In this document: piece after piece, positions 34,785 through 44,999 of the stretch | How the letters are laid out: each line of letters opens with the position of its first letter | How positions within the stretch are numbered: position 1 is the first letter of the stretch | Origin: Pyrrhosoma nymphula | Taxonomy: Eukaryota; Arthropoda; Insecta; Odonata; Coenagrionidae | Length of the DNA: 64,000 bases | Assembly (NCBI GenBank): GCA_963573305.1 | Contig: OY754337.1 | Span: forward strand, 49,799,164 to 49,863,163 | Direction of reading: 5' to 3' | Position numbers and translations under genes: made by a program | Notes under the pieces: model-generated | Told to the model about the DNA's origin: nothing | Databases searched by the model: none | Seen by the model: only the letters and a program-made list of their open reading frames with translations

Positions 34785-36187
34785 AATTGGGTATTTTCCA
34801 AAATTTTAAATTGAAGTTTACGGATCTTTATATGTTACTTAAACTCGAACAAGCTTGCGGAGTGTAAGTAGTTTTAAAATTGATTCAATATTAATTGAGA
34901 TATTTAAGATTAAAATAGTCGAAATTTCAAATTTTTTTACGCCGCTGCGAAACGAAATCTGATTGGCTTGACGTCATTTTCGCTGAGCGATAGACGGATG
35001 TGAGGGAGAAAGTGAGTAACTGTAGAAGATCTACAGTATATTTTAAGATTTTTCATTGAAAACAAAGGTTATCGCGTGCAATGGTTTTATTAAAACCACA
35101 TAAGATAATTTACCCAAAGTGGATATGTTTATGGTAGGCGTTTTAATGAAGAAGGACGAGCGATTTAATGCTGCGGAAATTCGTTGAGCTTAAGTCCAAA
35201 AAATGTAAGCCTAAAGTTTGCTTTTAAAATCGTCATTACTGTTTTATATCATTTTTGATACATATAATTATGTATTTGGTGTATGAACTTTAATAACTGT
35301 TTTCCAATACACTCATAATCATTATGATACTTCTTTCTTTAACGAAGTCCATATCAGTCCATGCAACAGTAAACAAACAGTATCTTAGTAACATATCAAC
35401 ATAACACAGTACTCGCCAAATGTTTGTGCTGACAATACTCGACACACTTAAAACGTTAATTTTTTATTTGCTACTGATTTTTTGTTATTACTGTTATTTG
35501 CTACTAGTGATTGTTTGTAGAGGAGGTTTCTAGAAGTGGCTTATCTGCTGTAGAAATGCCTAAAAATAGATTCTCATCTCCTAAATGTCTATTCAAAGTT
35601 TAATTTAAGTGTTGTTATATTATAAAGCTTCTCGTGAGAGTTATGGTGATAATGCTATAGGATACGTCCAAGTAAAGAGAGATGGACCACTGTGCACAGT
35701 CATTGCAAGAATATGTCCAGAACACAAAGTGCGGAGTAAAGTATACATTTTTACGGGTGGACATTGAGGAATCCAAGGAAGAAATTTCAATCATTCAATG
35801 TCGTGATTGCGTGAATAAATTTCTTGTTCGGTGTTTCAACCGATGTATTCGTACATTGTGGCACAAAACACCATCTATATCCCTTACTTAGATTCCATTT
35901 AAAGGCATATCTAGAAACGCGAACACGTCAGAAACTAATTTCGCCGCATTTGTTACCACTGTAAGCATAAGGAAACGCCTGGGTCTAAATGTAAACAGCG
36001 AAAATGACGTCACAGGCCATTCGGTTGTTTTCGGAGTGTGCTCGGGAGCTTTCGTAACCTTCTACTTTCTTTAGCTTTTAAAACCGAAATTCATACAATT
36101 TGATAAGAATATTTTTAGCCAATGCAATAAGTTCAAGTAACTGAATCAGAATACCGATAGTTTGAAATACGTGGAAAATGCCCAATT
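34785..36187 (+). mobile_element. ISL2EU-like DNA transposon relic, 1.4 kb
   Basis: The ends AATTGGGTATTTTCCA (34,785-34,800) and TGGAAAATGCCCAATT (36,172-36,187) are inverted. A second pair of inverted blocks lies inside: TGACGTCATTTTCGCT near 34,970 and AGCGAAAATGACGTCA near 35,998. Between them is a coding relic (35,640-35,890) of a type that I associate with YqaJ/SWIM proteins of ISL2EU elements. Most of the transposase region is missing, so it is internally deleted. Confidence 0.6.
35640..35890 (+). pseudogene. SWIM-type zinc-finger protein fragment of a transposon
   Basis: The first frame reads GDNAIGYVQVKRDGPLCTVI followed by ARICPEHKVRSKVYIFTG, then a stop. The second frame (35,682-35,891) continues with EESKEEISIIQCRDCV, where a Cys-rich SWIM finger (CxDCxAS..GGCKH in intact relatives) is expected. 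In this copy the second half of the finger is lost. The pattern GYVQVKRxGxLCTVxAxxxPEH is familiar from uncharacterised arthropod proteins with a SWIM finger and a YqaJ nuclease. No YqaJ part is visible. The assignment rests on memory of the family, not on a search. Confidence 0.55.
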
Positions 36188-36509
36188 CAAGCAAAGCCCG
36201 GCCACTCCTCGCCTTTAACCTTTCACGTTTGGCTCATGCGCGAATATTCACGTGGGATCGCCTTGAATACACTAGGACCCAATAAACGTGACCACTCTAC
36301 GTAAGCGGGACGACAACACTCTAAAAAAAATTATTTCACTTGGAGCAAGGTCATGCAATGAACAGGCTACGCATCCTTTAGGACCTATCGTATCAAACTA
36401 AATTCCCTTGAAGGGTTTAACAAAAAAGATCACAGATGCAGAAACTACAAACGCATCAAAGCGAATGAAAAATTCCCCAGGACTGGCTATTCTATTTAGT
36501 ACTGTTTGG

Positions 36510-36775
36510 TACTGATATCCTAGAGGAGGTAAAAATTGTGCTGATTTCAGAAAGTGAAGATTGCACAGCGTCTGTAAAATCTAACTGATCGGTTGAAGGC
36601 TACTTACTGGGCCCTTATGGGTGCTAGTAGCAAACTATACCGCATTAAATATGAAATCAAGTTGCTCAACCAGTACGATAGCGATTACGCTTGTTGGCCA
36701 GCATGATGATTCTATATCACACGATATAGGAAAGCTGTAATACTAGCGAGTATGCTCGAACTTGTGCCGGATTGT
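36510..36775 (+). repeat. Dispersed repeat family 4, copy 2
   Basis: It matches 14,955-15,219 in order and orientation: CTGATTTCAGAAAGTGAAGA, GGTGCTAGTAGCAAACTA, TTGGCCAGCATGATGATTCT, ATCACACGATATAGGAAAGC and ACTAGCGAGTAT. Confidence 0.6.
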
Positions 36776-39603
36776 ATCGTGTGAAACGGGCTTGAATGCC
36801 ACTTCCCCACCGATTCTCAACAGTTCGAATGGCCCCAAGGAAGTCAAACGCCAACAACAATACCAACGTCAGCCGACGCAGTAATTACAAAACTCTTCTG
36901 CCGCAAACAACAAAGAGAGGACTTTTAAAGGGCGCCATTCCAATTCACTTGCAAGATGCCGAGGGCGATAATCCCGCCAAAAACACCGGTTACACCACGC
37001 ATATGGAGTCCCGTAACATCTAGGGGTGGTGGCCGTCTCTCGATGCCTCTCGCGGTCGGTTCCACCTCGGACTTTTAAAGAGTCAAAGAGATTAGAGAAA
37101 GGAAGGAGGACAAAGTGATAATATTCCACGGCGGACACTCATACCTAGGTTTTCTATTAGACATCGAATAGGGAGAGAGAGATATGGATGAGACGACCTG
37201 GAAGGCGGAGAAGTGCTTTTTAACGGTGCCTGAGCGACTTGAGGGTCACTCGGGAGGACCATTAAGGAAATTCCGTTATGGACTTGAAAATCAAATTCAG
37301 TCAGTTACACGGTGAACAAATTCGCTGAAGATATCTCGCCACCTCACGGAGACTCCATCTAGTTTATCTAGATTCAAGGGTCCTATAAAGCGAACATAGG
37401 GGTGGGCGCGAAAATACTTTGAACCCTGAGGACTTATTCAAGGGTGATGAAATAACAAAACGCGCAATTTTCCACAGTATAAAATTTACTTTGGCCCCGG
37501 ATTTCAATGTTAACACATCGACTTCAGATGATATGCGGTGCTAAGTGCGCACAATTTAGACATATTTGGGAGAATGAGGGGGAACGGAAAGAAGTAGGGG
37601 GATGTGGGGAAAACAGAAGGGTGTGGAGGCTAATGGGAGTAGGAAGAGGGGGTGGATACTTCCGTTCCGCCTCTCTCTACCAAATTTGTATAAATTGTGA
37701 GCCTAGGCACCACTTGTCACCTGAAGATAATGTATCAACATTGAAACCCGGTTCGAAAGTAAACTTTATACAGTTGAAAATTGTAAGTTTTGTCATTTTA
37801 TCATGTTTAAATTCTACTCAATTTCGATAGAATCTTCGGACAACATTAACTTGTTCTAAGGTAATTTTGTGGTATATCATTGTAAAAGTTAAATTATTTT
37901 AAAATTTAGAATCTTAGGACTTCTTAAACAAGGTTTTTCGCCCCTTCCTGATACATATATTCCCCGACTATTCACCACTTCTTCTTAACCTCATTTATTG
38001 CTCCTTCTTCCCACTAGTCAAACGTTTTACGTATTCAATAATTGAATCAATTAGTCGTGCGTACTTAGCACTTTATAATGCACATTTGTGCAATAACGTA
38101 AATATATTCGTACTCCGGGAAACTTAAAGCAAAATAAAAAAATTCTCAATAACGCGTCACTTTCTAATTATATATTCAAGCTATAAAAAACAACCATCAA
38201 CACATCTTTTATCATTGAAGAATACTGAGTTTATTATTTTAATATGCCAGAAAATCAAAGTGTTTTACGCTTAGGCTCACTTTTGTAATCTCTGGAGAAA
38301 TATTTTCTCGGTATGTATACAGAATTTAATACGTTCTCCTATCGATAACGCTCACGTCAACTAACAAATCACGTTATCAAAAACTAGCCCCCATGAAATT
38401 GATCGAATTTGCTTCAACTATTTAAAAAATCATCTTGAATTACATTAATAATGAACAGCAATGTACAATTTTCACTTAAGTTTGTATTTGGTACCGCCGA
38501 TTTCAACGCATAGTCTTCATCCACAAGTACCTTTATACAACTTATTTTCCACACGTCCAAGGGCTTTATTCCTTCTAACTTAAGGGTAGGACGGGGAATG
38601 GGGAAGAAGTTTTCTTTCGAATCTTGTTTGGGATCGTGAACAAAATTCATGAGCACGATTAAAACTTGATAAAGGAGGAAATTTATAGATAGATATTAAA
38701 TTTAAATGATACCCAATTTGCCGCGGAAGCTGTCGCGCCTGTTGAAGAAAGACTGAAACAAAGCGGAGGACCGTAGGCGAATAATCACGACCAAGACACA
38801 AGACTGGAGGATCACTGGACTAGTTTGATGATCTCTTTTAATGTAGTTTAAGAGATTTTTCTCCATTCAAAGAAGAGACAATATTCAAATTTAAATGTAT
38901 GGTTTAATTTAAACAGTTGTAAGAATGATGGAGTAAATATAGTATAATTAATTAATCAAAAACTTTGTTTTGCAACTGACAACAACTAACTGAACTTTTC
39001 ATACATAAGGTACTTAACTAAATACATACATTTAACTGGACACTTTCACTTGACTAATCTGTTTCACGCAGTTAGCTAAAAGGCGACAAAACTGAATATT
39101 TTCTGCTATTTTATAAAAATCATTGCGCAGAGTATTAAGTTTATTTTTTTATCGTTAGGTACCTACCTTACTGAAAAAAAAAGTGCTTAACGATGCTACA
39201 TTACTGAGCGATCTATCCACCACAGCTTCCTCATTTTTTTTACGTCTCTCTGGAGCGCACCGCAGCATCCCATAGATAAAACGCAAATATCAATTAAAGT
39301 AGTTCGGTAAGTGGAGGATGTTTTAGTATCATTGGAAAGATGAGAACTTCTCTTACTAACGAGGCTAAACTCACTGAATCGTATGTGACCTGTACCTACA
39401 TCCCGCTGATACTAACTTACAAGGTATTTTCCTTTAAGGGTAGTTTTGTTCCAGATAGTCTCACTCAACGCAACAAATTCATCGAATTCAGCCTAATTAT
39501 AAAAAAATAAATTTCTTCCTTCGATTGGCACCAAAATATCAGTCACCATTCACACCAATTATCCACATATTTCGCGAAAAATAGACCCCGTTTTCCATGG
39601 GAC
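36776..39603. other. Non-coding sequence with one hairpin motif
   Basis: No exon is supported. The 75-codon frame at 36,796-37,023 is polar and overlaps an open minus-strand frame. The hammerhead-like motif at 37,730-37,748 is listed separately. Confidence 0.4.
37730..37748 (+). ncRNA. Hammerhead-like hairpin motif, instance 4
   Basis: It reads CTGAAGA, T, AATGT, ATCA, ACATT, GAAAC. The core matches CTGANGA and GAAA exactly, again with one extra T, and the 5-bp stem differs from all other instances. The motif runs a few bases past the stated end, to GAAAC at about 37,747. Confidence 0.4.
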
Positions 39604-40117
39604 ATGGTACGAGCACACTCAAGAAATGCATACCTTACAGAACGAGCAAGTTATGACGAAAAATTGTATCATAACGATTTGGTGTTTTGGCAATTCAATG
39701 ATATTTTAAAACTTAGCCTTATGACCAATGAGATAAGTTTTGTAATAATCCGATTACATGTGTACAGGTTTACTTCTACACGTGAAATAAATTTCTTATC
39801 ATTACTTTGGTCATTAACAAATATTAAGGTGCCACGCTGAGTCAAAGATTCGAAAAAAAATATTTTACCATAATCTTAGCCTTAATTTCGAATACGGCGC
39901 CGAAAACTATCAATAGCTCAAGTCATATTATGCTTTGATTAAGGTAAAAAAATTTAAAGTATAATTCTTGAATCATTTCCTTTACTGCAAGCAATGTCAG
40001 TTCAACCGCATTAACAGATGTACTCGAATGAAATGTGGCCCTGATATATTTTTTCGACGCACTTGAAAAATAATTGACATGTGCACTCAATGACCCACGT
40101 CACCACATTCCAGGCAC
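39604..40117 (+). mobile_element. TIR element family 1, copy E (left end lost)
   Basis: The interior follows copy F (ACGAAAAATTGTATCATAAC, GGCAATTCAATG, TTTACTTCTACACGTG). The right part TGTGCACTCAATGACCCACG is followed by a decayed TIR. The left TIR is missing. Confidence 0.6.
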
Positions 40118-40166
40118 TATTACGTTTTAAAACATAACTTCGAATATGATCATAATTGTTATGGAA

Positions 40167-40710
40167 AATGGTTGGAGCAATTTTTTTAATGAACAGATAT
40201 GCGTGAAACGTTGCCTACGTGTCCTCATTAGTGATATATATATAGAAAAAAGTGAAAAATTAGAATCATACCGATTCGGTTTCTTGGAGATTCAATGCCA
40301 TTTTAGCATGTAGCATAATATTTAATTTAACTATAATAATAATTAACATATTTTTCGTAATAAGTAATTTGATTACATATGAACAGATTTACTCCTACAC
40401 GCAAGATAATACGTTTCATACTATTATAAGGGTTGCTAGCAAATCTCAAAGTATCACGCCGAGTAAAAAAAGCGTATTTAGAGATGATTTTCGCTTAAAT
40501 TTCTAATTACGTCTTGAAAAACCAAGTCATACCGATGCTTTAATTTAGGCAAAATATTTAAATTTTAATGATCGCATTATTTACATTACTGCATGTATGA
40601 TTATTTCTACCGTATAAGCAGATGAGCTTATGTGAAATGTGGCCCAAGAATTTGTTATCGACTCACTTGAAAAGTTATTAAAATGTGCACTCAATGTCTC
40701 ACGATGGCCT
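40167..40710 (+). mobile_element. TIR element family 1, copy F
   Basis: It starts AATGGTTGGAGCAATTTTTT and retains ACGTGTCCTCATTAGTGATA, ATACGTTTCATACTATTATA and GTGCACTCAATGTCTCACGA. The right TIR is cut after CACGATGGCC. It lies about 50 bp from copy E in the same orientation. Confidence 0.65.
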
Positions 40711-41317
40711 GATAATTCCCTTCCCCCTTTAGTCCCGTCTTCGCCCAGGTGACCGACGGACAACTGGGAGTCTCTTTAAAGCGAGCCGACTGCCCTTTTC
40801 CGAACGAAGGCCGGAGGAAGGGGAAGCTATTAAAATACCGCCCGGTCATCCATTCGGCAAACGGATGATTTTTGCCACGGGAAACCATTAAAAAAAGAAA
40901 GAAAAGGGCATATTCTAACGGAATTCCCTCTTATTTTCGTCTCGTTCCGGTCATCCCTTCGCCAGCGCCAAAGGACGCAAAGGAAAGTGGTCGGCGCTGA
41001 ATGAAGCTATGAATTTAACAATATTACGCGCCGAATTCTTAAAAATAATAATAATAAAACGCATAAAACTCGTATTGAAGAGGTTAACGGCCTGATGCGG
41101 CGACCATAGAGCACTTGGCTATCCGTCCCCACGTCTCGGGCAATCTTGGCATCGACGAAGTGAAGAAACGCATGGAAAATGTTCATAGGGTAAGGCTATG
41201 CACTAACGAAACCAGTGTTATATTTCTGCAAAAATCCCCAACATTGAAACGGGGGTCTTACTGGCGTGGTAACTATCGTGCCGGCTCGAAGATGCCGGCA
41301 GTAATGACAACCTAATC
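40711..41317. other. Non-coding sequence
   Basis: Nothing was recognised. Confidence 0.4.
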
Positions 41318-41622
41318 CAGTGGTATCTCGACTCGTGAACTTAATTCCTTCTTTTCCGTGGTTCGTACCTCGAAACCCAGTTCTTCAATTGACTCGGAAA
41401 AATAATCCGTTCCCAGATTCAGAATTTGAAAAAAAAAAAATACATTAGTGTTGCTGGAAGAGAGCTCCTTTCAGCAAAATTTACTCTGCTGTTGCGGTAT
41501 TGAGTACTAGAAAAATTCAGTTCGTATCTAGAAAATAAGTTTAAATTTTAAAAAAATACATCTTGCGGCCAAAACTTAAAAACGTTCGTATGTTGAGTGG
41601 TTCGTAAGTCGAGGAACCACTG
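41318..41622. mobile_element. Tigger/pogo-like MITE
   Basis: The left end CAGTGGTATCTCGACTCGTG with GAAC and the right end GTTCGTAAGTCGAGGAACC with ACTG are inverted. A second copy of the word (GTTCGTATGTTGAGTGG) lies just inside the right end. CAGTGGTTCCTCGACTTACG-type ends are characteristic of Tigger-like elements. TA follows the right end. The left TA has been lost. Confidence 0.7.
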
Positions 41623-41684
41623 TATGATTATAAAAAAGGTTCGCGCCGAAATTTTCTCAGGTACAGCACTATGTTAGATGGATG

Positions 41685-41778
41685 GGTCAGATAAGTGTAC
41701 TCCCTTCGCAGCCTTTCACTTACAGAAGATTTACGCCGACGCTGGGTTTCTCTCCACCATTCCTGCATTACCCTAGGG
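41685..41778 (+). repeat. SINE beta 3'-part fragment, interrupted by hAT
   Basis: ACGCCGACGCTGGGTTTCTC and GCATTACCC match the 3' part of the SINE at 43.0-43.3 kb (TGCCGACGCCGGGTTTCCCT, GTATTACCC). The hAT element inserted at its end. Confidence 0.55.
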
Positions 41779-42114
41779 CAGTGGTCGGCAAACCGCGGCT
41801 CGCGAGCCACATACGGCCCCATGAGTGTGGCCCTTCCACAAAATACCACGTGCGGGCGCGATAGCTCAGTGCGATTGAAATTTCGTGGTCTGGTTTTCTT
41901 ATTTCTATTATTACATACTTAATTGGTGTTTCTGTGTCTTTATCTTTAGGCGAGTGCTCTGAAGCGACTTATTGAGAAAATTTTTCAGGTTTCAGGAATT
42001 GCAAAGAGACGTTAGCTTTCGATTTTTAAAAACCTCTTATTGCTACTGTAGCAGAATTTCTCAGAAATTTATCCCTTTAATATTGACATTGGAAACTTTT
42101 AAATACAATTCGTG

Positions 42115-42490
42115 GATTTAAAAAACAAAGATCTGTGGAGCTCGAAATTTGAACGTCTTTGTGCTGCTATAGAAATAATGGAGAAAACAAATGTGAACTT
42201 AGATCACAGCAATAGTGGTCTGCTTTGAGAGAACTGGAGAAGGAAGATATGTGGATTTTTAACTCCTGGAATAGTATTCCCGATTCATATAATCAGCTGA
42301 AAAAACTAGCAGTTGCTGTTCTTTGCTTATTCGGGTCTACAAATTAATCGTTTTCAAGCATGAACCTTATCAAGAGTAAATTGAGAAGTCGTCTTAATGA
42401 TGCTGGAATCTTGCTTAAATTAAAAATAACAACATACAACCCTGACTTACCCAAACTTTCCAAGGAGATGCAAGTCCATTGTTCACATCA
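42115..42490 (+). pseudogene. hAT transposase C-terminal (dimerisation) domain, broken
   Basis: Pieces in consecutive frames read DLKNKDLWSSKFERLCAAIE, LKKLAVAVLCLFGST, MNLIKSKLRSRLNDA and LLKLKITTYNPDLPKLSKEM. LKKLA...LxxFGST...F(S)xMNxIKSKxRSRL is the hAT C-terminal dimerisation signature, closest in style to the GTF2IRD2/ZBED5-like group. A stop (TAA) follows FGSTN where YxCEQAFS is expected, and at least one other frameshift is present. The N-terminal catalytic part is absent. Confidence 0.8.
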
Positions 42491-42664
42491 GTGTTTGCCA
42501 TTCATTGTCATGATTTAATTTTATTTATACCTAACAATTTAAATTCATCAATAAATAATATCGTTATTAAGTGTGATATCAAGTATTAATCACCGCATTT
42601 AAATTTTAACAAAGACGTAAATATTTCTTCTAAAATAAGTACAGTTTATTAAGTTAATTTTAGG

Positions 42665-42890
42665 GAGGGTTGTGGAGTGAAAGAAGATGTAGCAACCAGG
42701 ATCGAATGGTATGTTGAGATGGTTTGGACATATAGAGAGGATGAACGAAAGGAGATAGACGAAAGAAGTATGCAATACGAGCGTGCACATCCATGGATGG
42801 GAGAGTTGGAAGAGGTCGATCTCAGCGAACTTACCTCAATCAGATTGAGGATGTATTTAGCAAAGGCCAGCTTAGGAGTATCCTTATTAA
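42665..42890 (+). mobile_element. LINE 3'-end fragment inside hAT relic
   Basis: Across two frames it reads GVKEDVATRIE, MVWTYREDERKEIDE (degenerate RWFGHIERMNE), then MDGRVGRGRSQRTYLNQIED and VFSKGQLRS. This is the RGRGRPRxTYLDQIED tail common in arthropod RTE-like LINEs. It is dead. Confidence 0.65.
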
Positions 42891-43019
42891 GTTAATAACA
42901 ATTTACTACCTATATAGTAAAAGTTTAAAAAATTTGGCTCTCAACAGAACTTTCAACCGCTGTACTGTTGATATTTGGCTTTATTGACTGAGTTTGGCGA
43001 CCACTACCCTAGGTTATCA

Positions 43020-43285
43020 GGTTTGTTGCGGTGGCTAGATTACCGTCTCCATATCCCGAGGGTCCGGGTTCGAATTCCGGCTGTGACATGAGATTTTTCA
43101 TTGGCATCCCGATCCCTACTTAGAATGTTATGTGGAAAGCATTTTAAGGCGCTTTACTCCGTCCTTCGGGTTGGACGTTAACCTTCGGATCCCTCTGCAC
43201 ATTCGTTTAGAGCAGACTAATGCCGACGCCGGGTTTCCCTCAAAACAACCAATGTATTACCCAAATTAACCAAACCCTTTCATTT
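43020..43285 (+). repeat. tRNA-derived SINE (SINE family beta)
   Basis: The A-box region TGCGGTGGCTAGATTACCG and the B box GGGTTCGAATTCCGG are followed by GACATGAGATTTTTCATTGG. The body includes GGACGTTAACC and TAATGCCGACGCCGGGTTTC. It is nearly complete and ends near AAACCCTTTCATTTTATTTT. It lies just outside the hAT target duplication. Confidence 0.7.
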
Positions 43286-44722
43286 TATTTTCCTGTCCAA
43301 CAACATTGCAAGTGACCTGAGCATTCACACGGATCCCTTGATAACTATCAGAATCGACGCCCCAACCATAACTAAATCTTCAGGGTGTTAGGCCAAGTCA
43401 CTAAGAGTTCTCTCGTGAAAAAAAATCTGAGGTCTTCTTCCCAAAGCTTCAGCTAAATTAAATAACATAAACTTACTACTGATATGGTTTGAACTAATTC
43501 GCATTACATTCACATTTGTTAGTAGAGGGATTATGAAGAGAATGCTAGTTTCGGAACGAGAGGCCCTTATCTCCTGCCATTAACCTCGCACCTACTTAAG
43601 CGTTCCGCCCGGCAACTTTCGCTACCCCATTCCCCCGAACACAGCTGTTTTCACTAATGGTAACTCCATACGAAATCCATCCCACCAGTAAACACAAAGA
43701 TTTTGCAGCAGAAATAAAGTCATCATGAGTTGCGCACCACCGCGATTTAGACAAATATACTCGTTGCTATAGCAACTCCCTCGACCGTCTGCCAAAACAT
43801 TTTTTCCACAGCCAGTCAAATCCATGGTAAATACTTTCAATTATTATAAACCATAAATACACTCTCTTAAAAAAGATTAGGATACATCAAAATCTTAACA
43901 TCAAACAAACTTTCGGTACGGGGCAAAAATGCTTTTGAACACCTACGTGATTGCCCAAATGAACTTAAAATGTTCTCAGCAACTCTTCACTTTCGTTGGA
44001 AAGAACTTTGACGAGAATTTTACTTACTGATTAGTTTTAAAAAATCAAACAATGGCGTATCTCAAAAAGAGGCTACAAAAGACATACTTAATTAACCAAT
44101 AGTATCTTATGAACGAGAAGGAAGTTTATTCTACTACATACTATGCAAGGAAATGCAGAAAATCTTATAACTAAATCTTTCCGAAATGGTCAACCTTCGA
44201 AAAACTTTTCGCAAGAACCAAGAGCCTTCAAGATCATGACTCAAAAATTCAAGGAAAGTTCCAAGGTATGAGCAATGGTAGGTACTTGTCAAGGAGTTTT
44301 TTTCAGTTTCATCATCAATAAGATTGGTTTCCTATGCATGCGTTTCCCTGACAATCCAAGAAGAGCGGGCTAGGAAAAAAACAATTGCTGTAGCTCTAGC
44401 AGAACACACTAGGAGAATCATAAGTTCACGGTGATGAGGAAAACTTAGTTCCTTTTTGTTCAATTCTTTCAGATTTGAACAATGATCATTAACAACCATT
44501 CCCATTAGCTCTTAATCACATTTCCGCCATCAAGGAATAAGGATCAGATCAGTCGAGTTGAAAATTGTCAAGTCTAAAAAAACCTGGTCGTTTACGAAAT
44601 CAAGTCAACTACGAACATTATTGACACTATAGGTACTACTTCTTTCTGAAGTCAACAAATAGCATAGTATTCGTTTCCTATAATCCTTCAAACAACCACA
44701 CAATAACAAAACTTCAGCATAC
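43286..44722. other. Non-coding sequence, probably first intron of the minus-strand gene
   Basis: No second exon could be defined on the minus strand here. No repeat was recognised. Confidence 0.35.
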
Positions 44723-44800
44723 CTCGTTAATGAGATCCATCAGGGGCTGTTTTCCGTTTTCCTCACTCGCAGGGATTAGAGCATCGTTCAAATCACTCAT
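44723..44800 (-). CDS. Candidate first coding exon, minus strand, unknown gene
   Basis: Reading on the minus strand, ATG at 44,800 opens a 26-codon exon ending in ...LMDLINE followed by a GTATGC donor (phase 0). The protein starts MSDLNDALIPASEENGKQ, which is acidic and typical of a cytosolic N terminus. The exon lies 3.3 kb downstream of the end of the NuSAP-like gene on the same strand. A TATA-like box (44,978-44,986) lies about 180 bp upstream, with moderately CpG-rich sequence beyond. Later exons would lie at lower coordinates but I could not identify any. I do not recognise the family. Confidence 0.45.
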
Positions 44801-44977
44801 GTTTCACTAATACAGTCCACCACGGCAAGTTTAAAACACTTCAATCACACGTCAAACTGTTAACGATTAAAAAAACGCTAGATTATCACGAAGGTTACCA
44901 TCACTGATAACAACACACGTTAACACCTAATAATGATGAGGGGTAAAAACTGCGACACGGTCCTCGTCCTAGCAGCC

Positions 44978-44986
44978 TATATAAAA
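44978..44986. promoter_or_regulatory. TATA-box candidate, usable on either strand
   Basis: TATATAAAA lies between the minus-strand first exon (44,800) and CpG-richer sequence on the plus side (45,024-45,280) that has overlapping open frames. It reads well as a plus-strand TATA box and acceptably on the minus strand. Which direction it serves, if either, is unknown. Confidence 0.35.
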
Positions 44987-44999
44987 TCCAACCACCGCC

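Larger units (their letters stand above)
41779..43006 (+). mobile_element. hAT element relic with 8-bp target duplication
   Basis: The ends CAGTGGTCGGCAAACCGCGG and GTTTGGCGACCACTA are inverted hAT-type TIRs. CCCTAGGG (41,771-41,778) and CCCTAGGT (43,007-43,014) form an 8-bp target duplication with one change, as expected for hAT. It contains the transposase C-terminal relic at 42,115-42,490 and an inserted LINE fragment. Confidence 0.85.
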
